Under the pieces are notes generated by a model. The model saw only the letters and a program-made list of their open reading frames with translations, searched no databases and was not told the DNA's origin. A stretch of 64,000 nucleotides of DNA from Straminergon stramineum (taxonomy: Eukaryota > Streptophyta > Bryopsida > Hypnales > Calliergonaceae), in the NCBI GenBank assembly GCA_963920665.1, contig OY987267.1:25296001-25360000 (forward strand), written 5' to 3'. The number at the start of each line of letters is the position of its first letter. The first letter of the stretch is position 1. The translations under genes and the position numbers were made by a program. Shown piece by piece: positions 1-11,545 of this stretch.

Positions 1-2640
1 ATTAATTTACTATTCTTAAAGTGCCCCCAATTGGGTGTCTACCTTGGCCATTTGGGGTTTTTTTGAGCCAAAGTTATACCCAAAAATGCGAACTAGAAGC
101 CACAAATTGGAGAAGTTGGAGTTGTACTTGTATTCCAATGAGAGACAAAGAGTTTTTTGCAAAAAAACTTTGCATGAGGTGTCTACATGGGGCCAAAGTG
201 ACCGTTGTTCGTGCACATTTTTTGGGCAGGAAAATTTTCTTTTTGAAGAATTTTTTGGTGCAATGTAAGAGTAGGCTTGTCTACAAAAATGGCTTTTTCT
301 CTAGGAATTTTTTGAATATTTTTTGAATTACTAAAAATGAAAAGGTCCATAGACCCCTTTTCTGCTACTTTTTGCTATCAGTGGCTTCTACAGTACTATA
401 TAGTAGTCTATAGTAGTCTATATTACTTTATAGTACTGAATCAATGGTTAAGATCTTTAGGGGCCCGAAATCAACGGTTGAGATTTGTAGGTGCAATCTA
501 ACGCGCGAAGTTGATAGTAGTCTGTAGTAGTGCCAATCCTACGGCCAGAAATTGGATTTTTGAGCCAAAAATGTGAAGTGTTTTTTGCAATCACCCGATA
601 GCATATTCAAGTCAAGGTTGTAGTACTTCCTAAGGATGACTAGCATAACATGTGATCATTGTACATTTTGTTACTTGCTAACCACTTTCATTCCTATATC
701 TACTCATTCTCTTCATGGCCTTTAAAGATTAAATGCCATTCTTCCATTCTATGCCCTCACAAAGTAGCAATATATGTAGAATTACACTATTTTTGCTTGT
801 TTCATGAGTACAACATTTTATGAAAATTGCACACAAAAACCTATAAAATCATAAATTTTATGCAACTTTCCCATTGATACTTTTTATTTTCTCAAAAGAA
901 TTCAAGTAAATGGGAACTTTCAAAATGCATCTACAAACAAATCTTTGTATCCTAGAAAACATGTCATTTACCACAAGGGCAAATGTTTCCAACACCCTTT
1001 AGGAGTGAAACCACTACTAAGTCACATTAAAAAACCAAAATTGTTTGTTTGCATAAATTGCTTGCTTGTTAGTTTAACATTGCATTTAATATAATATCAC
1101 TATTAATTTTGGTGTCATCCATTAGTTGTTGTTAGATTTCAATGGTAGGTCAATAAATTGACATCCCAAGTGTGAAGGTGTCAATTCATGATTGAGCATG
1201 AATGATTTCCTTTTAACCATCAAATCTTTTTTTTGGTTTTACTTCATTTATTTAATTTTCATTTCTAGATTTACTTAGCTTTTGTTATTTTTTTTTTGTT
1301 ATTTTCTACTTTTCATTTATTTTGTTTCTGGAGAAGTATTTCACCCTATGCATGAAGAAAATTTAACCACAAAATACTTTATTCTATGCATGGGAGAGTT
1401 TTTTTTTATCATGGGGTATTTTTAATAGATGCATAGAAGAGTCTTTGATTATGGGGTTATTTTTTAACCTGTGTATGAAGAACTACTAGCTATTAATATA
1501 CTTAATAACCTATTCATAAGAGAATTTTTTTATAACAAGGAAAATCTTTCAACTACAAGATTATTTTTTAACTTGTGCACATAAAATCATTGTACCAATG
1601 AAGTAAATTTTTCCTAAGCATAAGAAAACTTTTAAATATGGAATGATTTCTTTTGCTATATATTGGAGTTCTACATGTTGGTATCTAGCACAAGTGCATG
1701 CTAGTACAAATAAACAATTTCTTGATCATCAGTATATATGTACCAATTGATTTGATGAAGTGGTCATGAGTTCAAATCTAGGTGTTGGTAGGGGGTGCTT
1801 ACCACCATGGTCCACTCAACTATGGTTGGGGGTCTATCTATTTAAAGGGTCTATCTTCTAACAAAGGCATTAAGGATGGATTTCATCATCTAGTTCCGTA
1901 AGACTTAGATAGTTAAGCCATTCCCAATAAATACTTCATTCACACCAAAGTTAACCTTTATATTAGTTCCCACATATTGACTTGAGAATGCACACACCAA
2001 GACCAAAAGAAATTTGATTAATGCCAATATTCAAAAGAATGTTTTCATTCCTCCTTGGTCACAATAGATAACACTCTAGATTCTTCCTCCAAAGTTTGAC
2101 ACAACTCACTCCCACATAGGATGCATAGGAAGCTATTATGCCCCTAAGTAAGTAGAATCAAAATGAATATCTTCCCCAATTAGGACTATTCAATCTCATT
2201 GACAAGCTTGTTTAGACAAGTAAGTAAAAAGAATATAAGTTTAGTGCATGCATGGGGAATTTTGGTAAAATGGTGTTATTCCATAAGCTATTTTCAGCTC
2301 GCATGGTCTACATTGTAAAAGTGCCATCTAGGACAAGTATACATTTCAAATTGGATGGTCTAAACCATAAAAAGATCAAAGTTGCAGACTAATGCCATTT
2401 TAACAGAATGCTTACTCTTCAATATGTGTACATTTCAAATTTGCTTACTAAGTGGTAATGGCTTTTGAAGGGCCCTATAATGGTATAACCATAGTCCAAA
2501 ACTACAATCTACAATGAAAAGTTAGAGATGATTGTGTCAGGATTTGACATATGACATATGGGCTTGTGCAAAGATGAAATAAATTCAATAAGGCTCACCT
2601 TATTTTAGTTCTTGACAAAAACCTTAATTTCTCCACTTCT
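1..2640. other. AT-rich gene-free stretch
   Basis: I see no gene here. The short open frames near 21-326 on both strands are made of poly-T and poly-A rich sequence and resemble no protein family. Positions about 390-440 carry several copies of a TAGTAGTCTATAG-like short repeat. Around 1735-1800 a sequence resembling an RNA polymerase III B box (GAGTTCAAATC) could be an old SINE, but no clear A box accompanies it. Confidence 0.6.
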
Positions 2641-2649
2641 AGGTTTCAT

Positions 2650-2884
2650 CAAGACCCTATGATGACATGATGGCCTAAAAGTGTCCGATGGATGATAAAG
2701 AATCTTTCTATATAAGACAAAAATGTGGATGTTCATTGTTGGAATTTTATGTCAAAAGTAGAGGTCTTGCACAATAGTTAGACCTCCAATGAATGAGCCT
2801 CTTGATTGTTTTTTAAGTAAATTATCCACATGGTACCAATAAGCATTATTTCCATAGTGACCAATTCGGCACTCTAAGGTTAAC
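2650..2884 (-). mobile_element. TTAA family A MITE, degenerate copy A7
   Basis: This copy matches the other ~230-bp family A elements through recognisable inner blocks, such as GTGTCCGATGGATGA followed further on by GACCTCCAATGA. The right end retains GGTTAA at about 2879-2883. The left end is eroded and its coordinate is approximate. Orientation is opposite to the copies at 34.5 kb and 52.7 kb. Confidence 0.6.
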
Positions 2885-3109
2885 TTTGAAACAACCAAGA
2901 GGATGTTTTTTTTTCTTTGGAAGACTTCAGAGAGGCCTCACAAATGAAAAATAAATAAATTTTCATCTAATCTTTGGAAGGAGGTGTTTGAACCTAGTTT
3001 TAATTAATTGTATTTGAAATTTCCTAATTCTTGGTGATATATTTTGACTACCCTACATGAAAAAAAGGTGAATCCACATATCATGTAGTAGTATATTTGG
3101 GCAATTTCT

Positions 3110-3540
3110 ACTCTTTTCACTTTATTTGAATTTTAGCAATAAAAATTGATCTATTGTGAAATTGAGACTAATTTATGAAATGAAGCTTATCAACTCTAGT
3201 TTCTACACCAATTTCAAAACAAAATTTTGAAGTTCAATTTTTCATTACAATTTGAACTTTGGGCCTATAGCCATGGAGTGCTAAATTCCTAATTTTTAGA
3301 ATGACATAGTGAATGTTGTACACCATAATGTTCTAAACTATAATATTTGCATCTGGAGAAATTTTCAGATTTTTTAAGCATATTTTTTATTTGATATCAT
3401 TTTTTCACTTATGAATTTCATAGTAATTTCAAATTTTCACAAAAAAATCTGAAAATTTTGTGACCTACAGAAGTCATGCAATTACATCTCTGAAAAAAAA
3501 ATACAAAAAATATCAGTCATACATGTACTTGCAGAATGAA
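3110..3540 (+). repeat. Dispersed repeat family H, copy H1
   Basis: This segment aligns by eye with 34990-35583: shared blocks include TAATGTTCTAAA, then TTTTTAAGCATATTTT (TTTTTCAAGCATATTTT in the other copy), then TATTTGATA, then a TTCACTT-rich tract. It lacks the insertion present in the 35-kb copy, so it preserves the empty site of the Stowaway-like element at 35127-35341. The nature of family H is unknown. Confidence 0.6.
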
Positions 3541-4429
3541 AGCATACAAAGACAAAGAGATCAACTTTGATGTTTGGAAAAGTAATCATTGGCCCATCTT
3601 TTCAAGGCTAAAGGGGTGCTCCATTGACTAGACTTATCTCTACTCGGTTATGAATTCTTAATTGAAGGCCCAAAACATTGGTTAGACAATAGAAGACACT
3701 TTTGGATTATTTAGTCCTATCTCCAATAGCAACAAAGTTCTTGACAATTGGTTTTGTACCAAAAAACAATTGTTTTAGGTTGAAGATAGGGCAAACATGA
3801 AGTAGCTCCCAACTTACAGCCCTTCATTGTAGAAACTTTTTGAATTGAAAAAAATCCTTAATCAAGGTCAATAAGGCACACAATAGAACAAATTTCCATG
3901 TTTTATTGGCATAGAAAACTAATTTTTATATTTTTTGGAGTTGGAATTGCCTTTGTCTAAGTTCATTTATGCATTCACTTTCATGTGAATATGTGAGTAG
4001 GAAAAAATTACATTGTAGAAGTAGCTTTGCTTTGTCAAACTAAAAGCAAGCAAATAGATATATGTATGAGAAACTTGACTCCACTACTTTTTATAAGTTG
4101 TTGTCAAAAACCATGCCTAGCAACAATTCTTGTTCTAGTATACAATTGTTGCAGATTTAACTTCTTGTTTAACTTCTACTAGCACAAACTCATTTTAGTA
4201 TAACATTAATTGAACTTAAGAGAATATGGATTGTATGAAAAACACTCAGGATACAATATTTGGGATGAAAACGTGACCATATTTGTGACAATGGGTCGTG
4301 ACATGAATCATGACACTCTCTACTTAATATAATAGATGTAGAATTTTGGAATTCCTTCCCGTCTCATATGCTAGTTTTGGCCAATTTTGACTGCATAGAA
4401 ATGTGCTCTTAGTGTCCAATATCTGAGGT

Positions 4430-5660
4430 CAAACTGAGGGTCTTTCAATTGTTAGCGTAAGACCAGACAGGAGGATTCTCTTCAATTCCCACGGGAGTTG
4501 TTTGGAAATCTCGATATTCTGCAAATAAGGAGCCCTGAAAACGCAGACTGAGGAACTAATCCTCCTGGCAGTGCTTTAATTAAGCTTTCTTCTTCAGTCT
4601 GTATATTCATCTTCTGTGTATTCTACTATTGAACTCAGACACGGCCATGTATTGGCGATTACAACTCATTACTGGAGATTCCAATTCCAGATCAGACTAA
4701 TGTCTGTGTTAGTCTACCCAAAATTAGTGATCCCAAAATTATTGCAAACGTACCCCAAATTTATAAATTGAAGATTTTCAGGTAATTATGTGTTTCCAAC
4801 ACTTTGTGATTACATAGTAATACTCTCGGAACTACGAGGTCAATGCGAATCTGCCCTAAGAGGTGTATTGGGAGGAAGCATTGAGGTGGTATTTCTCAAA
4901 TCTCCCCAAAGTATCCCTGGAACCAGCAAGTGAAAACGTCAATTACGGTTGAACTTCATGCCTCTAAACCATTTCACAGGCACAAATGGACTAACATCCA
5001 AGCTCGCATCCAAGACTCTGACATGCGCGCACTGATTGAAACTTTACGCAATTTTCAAATTCACATGCCAAAATTCGTGGCTTGCAGTATTATCGATCAA
5101 CCACGGTTTTCGACCTGCATGTCATTCACGACGTAGGAACGATAATAATCCGAAATTATCAGTTCTTCTGCTTCAAAGAGCAATTAACTAGAGCTACGAA
5201 TTCATCCCATATATATATACTCCGTATATGAAGAGCTGAGTTTGCATATGTGGAATTCATTGTCCTCAGCACTGGCATCTAGCTCATCGGGTGTTGCATA
5301 TTCTTAAGCCGAAGCACGAATCGGCAGAGATTGTGAAGACAAGTCTCTGCCTTACAATAGGAGATTATCACCATTCGCAAAATTTCTCGAACCACTTCTC
5401 AAAACTTTTGCCTCGGACGTGGGAATGTAAGTAACAGTTTGCACTGGACCGAACCCGTCGGGAATGCCGTGAGCTTTAATAAAGTGTTGCCCTGCTCGAG
5501 TTCCCAAGTCGAGTCCCGGGCATTCTCGAAAGGCCACAAGCAATCTCCTGCGTCAGAAATGAGCAATACATACTGGTTAGAACGTTGCTTTAGATTAGTT
5601 ATTCTGATTTTGGACGAAGCTGTGATCAATTCATTAGGTCAAATTACTTTTTGCTAATGC
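4430..5660. other. Less AT-rich stretch, content unresolved
   Basis: Base composition here is closer to the genes than to the flanking AT-rich DNA. The segment 5350-5660 is open in more than one frame on both strands, for example 5399-5629 and 5352-5543 on the minus strand and 5439-5657 on the plus strand. None resembles a family I know. It could be 3' untranslated sequence of the B3 gene, an unrecognised exon, or part of a solo LTR: 4560-4700 has the pyrimidine-rich TTCTTCTTCAGTCTG look of a U5 region. I could not place LTR ends. Confidence 0.3.
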
Positions 5661-5895
5661 ATACTTGTGGCACAAAATTTAGGCAGAGAGGGACCTTGAG
5701 ATGAGCCCTGCTATGTATCATCTAGTTTCATAATCGCCCTTAGTACTGCTGGCCTTACTAGGTTGGCTACAAGAGATTATTTCCTTATTACAAGCATCAC
5801 AGCATGGAACATAAAATTAGAGGCATCCAAGATCGTTATACCGATGGCGGCAAGGAGGATAAAATCTTACCAAGGTGAACATTGCAAACAGTCAG

Positions 5896-7108
5896 CTATT
5901 TGTTGAAGATTGTGTGGAAGCCTGCTTCGACGGTCTTCATCATGCCAAGCCGCGTCATTGCGGCTATTTGGCAAATGATACACTCCTCTTTTTTAATAAT
6001 CTGGCGAGATAGAAGTTCAAAAGTTGTATGAGTCAGGTAACTGTCATTGTTGTCATAATTATCAACTATCAGAAGTTCAGTAATTCTCAATTGAAGCGTT
6101 TCTCTTGGTATGTCGTTGTAAGTTTCAGGCCTCGGTACTCAATCTACTAAAAAAGAGTGAAAACGGCATACCGGTTCGAAGCAATGAGTGTTCATTCCGG
6201 AGGGGCTTTGTGAAGAGTCAGGAGCTTCTGAAGCTGCAACGTCTGCAACATTGGTCTCCTTTGCAGTCTCTTTCGTAAACGGAGTTCCGGTCCTAGTCAA
6301 TTCTGACTTCTCACACCCATTAGTAGGAATGTCGCAGCTGAGTTGAGGTCCAAGCCTCAATTTAGCTTCCGGTTCAGTTTCTCTCCGAGTCGGTATCGGT
6401 TCCCGTGAACGTATTTTCGGTTTTTCAACAGAGAGTGATGAGTTTGCACCTCTGCGAAGTATGAAAACGTCGAACTTGGACTGCGCCACGAGTACGAAAG
6501 TCAACCGATCGCCTATGGCGAGGTCATTGGCAATAGCAAAAGCCTTCCAGCCATAGTAGAGGAGAGCCTGAGGTCGATTTTGAGGAAATGAGACGTTGAT
6601 CTCCACGATCCACTTTTTGTCGTTTTCAACGTTTTTAAGAGTAACACACCTATGCATTTTATCACCATGCTGTTGCACGAACAGCGCGGGCAAAACCTGG
6701 AGAAACATACAATTGACCACAATTTGGACAATAATTTAAAGAACTCTTCTCACTGAAGAGCTAACATAAAGTCCTATGCCACGAAATCAGCTGCTAACTA
6801 GTAAAGTGAACACCTATATGAAAGTAAATATGCAAGAAAAATCTGTTTTCCAGGAATCAGTGCAACAATGTACGTCATGTAACGTGAATGTCTTAGAATT
6901 TGACCAAATCAACTTGAGGCTAGAAATGCACCACTTGCGAGTGCGGAGGCAAACTCGACGCGGTCAGTGTCTTTTCGAAGAAGATCTTTCCCTGTTGCAT
7001 CTTGTCCCGCACCTTGTCCCGCATCTTGTTTTGCGCAGCACTCCCGTCGTCCTGGCGTTGGTGTTTGTTGCTTCGGAAATTCCTCGATCCGCTGTGCTGT
7101 AGTCGCAT
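5896..7108 (-). CDS. B3-domain DNA-binding protein, three-exon model
   Basis: Predicted nuclear transcription factor with one plant-specific B3 domain. The model is exon 1 7108-6935, exon 2 6696-6172 and exon 3 6000-5896, with GT-AG junctions all in phase 0, giving about 267 residues. The B3 fold spans roughly residues 41-141. It opens with FFEKTLTASS in exon 1 and continues as VLPALFVQQHG in exon 2, so the intron splits the domain where the two halves fit. It then runs through a KKWIVEINV strand, YYGWKAFAIANDLAIGDRL and ends with FDVFILRRG. These match the usual B3 pattern of an LP.F segment, a GW..F segment, a GD segment and F.V.I. The rest of exon 2 is a polar linker. Exon 3 has only a consistent acceptor and phase to support it. 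If the second intron is not removed, translation stops at 6139. Subfamily (REM-like or other) is uncertain. Confidence 0.7.
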
Positions 7109-7115
7109 TTAGAAG

Positions 7116-7346
7116 CTAGGATTTCACGGATGAAGCGAGTCGAAGCTTAATCCAATCATGCAGCAAGATGCTACCCCCTCCACAGATCGATCGACGCAGC
7201 TTGTGCACGTAAACCAAGGTTACTACGATCCCGAGAAACAAGACAAGAGCTCCTAAAATCGAGAAAAGATCAACCCACACAGCAACTAAACTCTCAGTCT
7301 GCCCACTCTCTCCATGCCTAGCCAGCCCAATATATACATATCTCAA
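7116..7346 (-). other. Small ORF with one membrane segment, possible upstream ORF
   Basis: A 76-codon frame on the same strand as the B3 gene stops seven bases before the B3 start codon. Its middle, about residues 24-48, is a continuous hydrophobic stretch (LFSILGALVLFLGIVVTLVY) followed by basic residues, as in a single-pass membrane peptide. It could be an upstream ORF in the B3 leader, an independent small gene, or chance. No homologue is recognised. Confidence 0.25.
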
Positions 7347-7637
7347 AGTCTGTTCATATCAAAGTACGACAAGGTTTTCTTCATTGGCAAAGGACGTCGA
7401 TCGAGCTCTTGAACAATGATCATATCAAGTAATGACTAATGACATATCTGGACGTACTCGATCATCAAGATCGCCGCAATGTTGGACGCTGCATCGGTGA
7501 CTTCCATCTTCTGGCTGACTACGTACGTTAAATTTTTGAAGGCGATCGACAACGAAATCTCTCGTCAGATTTCGTTGAAGGGACTTCAGAAGTGAACGCT
7601 TGAATTGCTATGGTGGAGTTGAAAGCCTGCAGCCAAT

Positions 7638-7672
7638 TCTCCAGTGGCAGTCTGCAATCTCCAGTGGCAGTC
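7638..7672. repeat. Short direct repeat upstream of the B3 gene
   Basis: TCTCCAGTGGCAGTC occurs twice with a 20-base period, at 7638-7652 and 7658-7672. It lies in the probable promoter or distal leader region of the B3 gene and may be a simple slippage product. Confidence 0.6.
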
Positions 7673-7699
7673 AAGATCGAGCTCTACTGACTGTTTAGC

Positions 7700-10600
7700 A
7701 TTTGGTCCTTAGAAGCTTAATACTCTAATTCCAACTATACAAAACTAAGTTCATAATAGCCAATGTTTCAAAATATATTTAAAATTTAGTAATGCTTGGC
7801 TCTTGAGCACAAGTTTGTGCAATTGAATCTCATTGGTTGCACATTTTTAAATCAAAGTCAATAATAGGTTGTAAGCACAGTTAAGAGGTGCTTGAATTAT
7901 GGGTTGTAATCCTTCTCACTGTTTCAACAACATAAGCATCAAAATCACGTGCATTGCATTACATGAACAACAGACTAATAAAACGTTAGGACTCTATATT
8001 ACAATATCTCAGTAGTAAATTAACAAGCAAAATAGACTAACTACAACAAATTGAGATAAGTACATTACAAAGGAATTTACTGTGATCTTCAATTGTAGAT
8101 AAAATAAAGTTACTCTTTTGTTAACAACATATAAATAATAGTTAATTACATTGGTAGGGAGTTACTACCTTTTGTTATTGAAAAGCAATTTTTGAATTAG
8201 TTAATTAATGAATGCTTTGGGCTACACCCAAGATGACCCCAAAATACATTTGGGTCATTCTAGGCTTTGCCTAAGACAACCACAAAACATCTCTGAAATA
8301 CCCCCAAAATTAACTGAACCTATAAATTCAGATTCCCCCCCCTCCCTTTCTATAGAATAGGTGTATACAATAATCTATACCCAAGATCTATACACATTAG
8401 CATTAGTTGTGAGGTACTAGTTGATGGGCATCAATTGTAAGGTAGGTGTTCTATAAATTGATTTGATTTTTTTACTATTCATGTTGGGATTATAACGTGC
8501 TTTTGTTTGTTAAATGGAAGTTTAGCCAAGTCAATGTACTTTCTAACTCCAATTACAACTTTCATACAAAGTAAATTGCATGTAAAAAAAAAGCAAGAAA
8601 GGACTACTTTAAACTGCATGTACCTTTGAACTGTCTTATCTTTTTCTTAGATGTCATAGATCGACTACATACAAATCACACAATCTGGATGTACTAAAAC
8701 TAACAAAATGAGTAATCATGGTCTTTCTAATTAATTGCTTCCTAATCTGCAAGTTGTTCCAAGCTTTCACCTTTCATTACAATCACCCTCCATGTGTACT
8801 TTATTTAATTTGTATATCTTAAATTTTGAGTTATTCAATGATAATTTTTGTCAACTTTTTGAAGTAAGATTGATCCTATAATATACTTCTTCTTTGTCAT
8901 TCTGCTTCAATAAAATCCTAATAATCAATCAAGCAAGATAAGAGGAAAAATCACTTGTAAAAATTCAAAATTTTTTTACTATCCACATATTCCGGAGGTT
9001 TTTTCTAATATTGTCACTATATGCACAAAATTTTCCAAATACTTATGCAAATTCATGAAAATGAAAATGAAAATTTTCAGATAATCTCGCCATTCAAATC
9101 TAAAAGAATGACAAAAATTCAAGAAAAACAATTTTATATAATCTATTTTGAAGTGATAATAAAAATTGACTACTTTTTGTATTGAATGGTAGTGTGTGTT
9201 ACTTTTTGTTTTGAATTCTCCAATTAATTTACCAAATTTACACTATTAATAAAATAACTAACTAGTGTATGCTATAATATTGATGTAATGTATCAATTTG
9301 TTCAAAAATAAAAAATTGTAGATGACACTAGTTTTTCACTTTCCCTACACAAGTCAATTATTCAATTAGTGCACAAACAATAATGATTTTATATTGCGCA
9401 CTAAAACAAAAATTATTTCCAAATATTTAAATGACTTCAAGGGAGAAAATATTTTCCTTTTGACTCCTCTGTAGGAAGAATGGGAGGGTGATACCAAGGG
9501 GGTATAATTTCACACTGAAATATTATCACCCCCAATCCCTCTCTTGGTCTCCCTATGTTAGTAACTGCTTCAAATAAACATATAAGATGATTCTACTAGA
9601 AAAACAAAATATAAAACAATCAATGAATCTTGCATTAATTGAATTAACTTATGTAGTAAGATGATTGGGGTATTCATAAAGTATTGTCTAAAGTATTGAT
9701 CTAGATTTTTGGAAGGTTTTCATAGCTCAAATCATTTTTCCTAGAACTCATTTTTTAAAAGATCAAAAGAAAGTGCATTTAAACCACTTTGATTCATATT
9801 GTACAAAATCTTATTGAATTAGTCATGAATTTTTGAAGTTGGAATTGCCAAGAGCTCCAAAAATCACCCACTTAAAAATGTTCAATATGGATACATTGAA
9901 ACTTACAATATGTATTTTAGTGTGAGAAGACATTTTTAGAACACCCCACTTCAAGGCAATAGTTGTACCATTGTAGGTAGTATTACCATATCTTTAGGTC
10001 AATTTCACCACTTGTTTGTTGAAATGGTTTAATTTTGAACTTTACATTCTATAAAATGTCAATTTTTTATTTCCTAATAATTTGAATTTTTTTTAATTAT
10101 ATCACTTAGATTTCAAAACAAATTAAAGACCTTCAAATGATTTTTTTTTTAATATTAGTGTGCAAATTTATAAAATTTTGGACAAGCTTCAAATTTTGCT
10201 TAATTATTTACAAAGCAATGCCTGAATAAAGTAGGAGGCTTAAATTTCCGAGGGTCATTTTCAATGGACCATATAGGCAAGCATAAACCATGCTAGAGGG
10301 TTCTAGATATGGGTCACCCTTTCTGCAACCAAGAAAGGGCAATACTTGTGTTTTGTTTTTTGGACACTCAGGTCTTCACATTTGCTTCTCTCATGAGAGG
10401 AGCTTGAAGTAGCGCAATCATTCATTCATTTAGCTTAAAAAAACGTTGCAGTTAATGAAGTGCTTGAAATTTAGTTTAAAGATTTTCATGAACCATAGGA
10501 AGCACCGTTGTAATTACTTTTGGGATGCATTTGTTCAATTCAAAGGCATGCTATGAGCATAACTAGCGCCCTACTACATACTCACTTTAAAATTCTATAA

Positions 10601-10940
10601 TTAATTCAATTTCACTCAAAAAAATTCAGAAAAATCAGCTACAGACTGCTTTCCTACTTCGTCATGTGCCATAAAATTTTTCCAAATGGTTGGCTCCATG
10701 GATTCCCTAAGAGAGGCATCTTTCCCTTAGATGCTCCATTCGAGAGCCTCCTACCTTATAAGGCACTTGCAAAATATATCTCTCAAAGAGATGAAAGTAG
10801 CATTTGGGAAACTTTTAAAGTTTAACCGACTAATCTCCCACGATTCCTAAATTGAATTTGTTTTACAAGTGCAAAGCTCGGTTATTTTCTCTATCTTCAA
10901 CTCAAAATAGAAAAAATTTAGATTTCTTCACCATTTTTTT
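7700..10940. other. AT-rich gene-free stretch
   Basis: I see no gene, RNA gene or clear element in this interval. It has homopolymer runs and scattered short repeats similar to those elsewhere in the window. Confidence 0.6.
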
Positions 10941-10960
10941 GCAAATATTTTCAGATTGCA

Positions 10961-11026
10961 ACCGGGTTTTTTCCCAATTTCATCGGCTAACTTCGAACTC
11001 GCCGCCGTTTTTTCCCTAACATTGGA
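10961..11026 (+). repeat. Repeat end just upstream of HSBP
   Basis: The sequence ACCGGGTTTTTTCCCAA, then CGGCTAACTT, GAACT and GCCG..TTTTTTCC closely matches 58158-58225 in the same orientation. The short open frame that begins at 10956 is therefore largely repeat sequence and is not called as a gene. The repeat ends about 225 bases before the HSBP start, so it may contribute to the promoter or 5' leader. Confidence 0.65.
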
Positions 11027-11251
11027 TGAAAGTGACATTCAAAAATTGAGAAGAGTATTGACGGCAGTCAGCAAAATCAATTATGACGTCACAGAGTTCA
11101 TCCAAAGCTACGCACATCTGTCCGTCGCCGTTGCCGCAGCTTCGGCAGTCCGGTTTCTTGTTGCGAAGAGTTTGCGTCGAGGGCTTTAGGGTTCGTGCTC
11201 GTCGTCTCGCTGCAAGTTAACGTGAGAGAGAACATCAGTGCACTTGGCAGT

Positions 11252-11545
11252 ATGGATTCCAGCGGCCATGGACAAGCGCAGGGGCAGCACGAGGGAGCGG
11301 ACTCGACAACTCAAAAGACCGCGGATCTGACGGCATTCGTACAGAACTTGTTGCTGCAAATGCAGACGCGGTTTCAGACAATGTCGGAGTCGATTATCAC
11401 GAAGATCGATGAGATGGGATCGCGGATTGATGAGTTGGAGAGGAGCATTGTGGAGCTCGTGAAGGAGAGCGGCCACGCTGACGCCGTGCCGTCGCCGCCT
11501 TCAAACTCTTCGTACCAAGAACTTCGAGGTGGCTCCACAAAGTGA
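11252..11545 (+). CDS. HSBP: Heat shock factor binding protein (HSBP)
   Basis: A 97-residue protein. The family is a small coiled-coil protein that binds the trimerisation region of heat shock factors and damps the heat shock response, in cytosol and nucleus. Residues about 22-72 carry the diagnostic core: TADLTAFVQNLL, QMQTRFQTMSESIITKIDEM and GSRIDELERSI, with heptad-spaced hydrophobic residues throughout. The ATG at 11252 is chosen because an acidic, polar N-terminus follows it, as in plant HSBPs; the open frame itself reaches back to an ATG at 11195. Plant HSBPs known to me are about 80-90 residues, so this one is slightly longer, with a serine- and proline-rich tail. The stop codon overlaps a good splice donor (GTGAGT at 11542), so a longer spliced C-terminus is possible. 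Confidence 0.93.
   Translation: MDSSGHGQAQGQHEGADSTTQKTADLTAFVQNLLLQMQTRFQTMSESIITKIDEMGSRIDELERSIVELVKESGHADAVPSPPSNSSYQELRGGSTK

Noticed and set aside
1..326. 101-codon frame at the window start
   Set aside because: Low-complexity, phenylalanine- and lysine-rich from AT-rich DNA; no family resemblance.
10956..11189. 77-codon frame upstream of HSBP
   Set aside because: Its first part is repeat sequence shared with 58158-58225 and the rest is probably HSBP leader.
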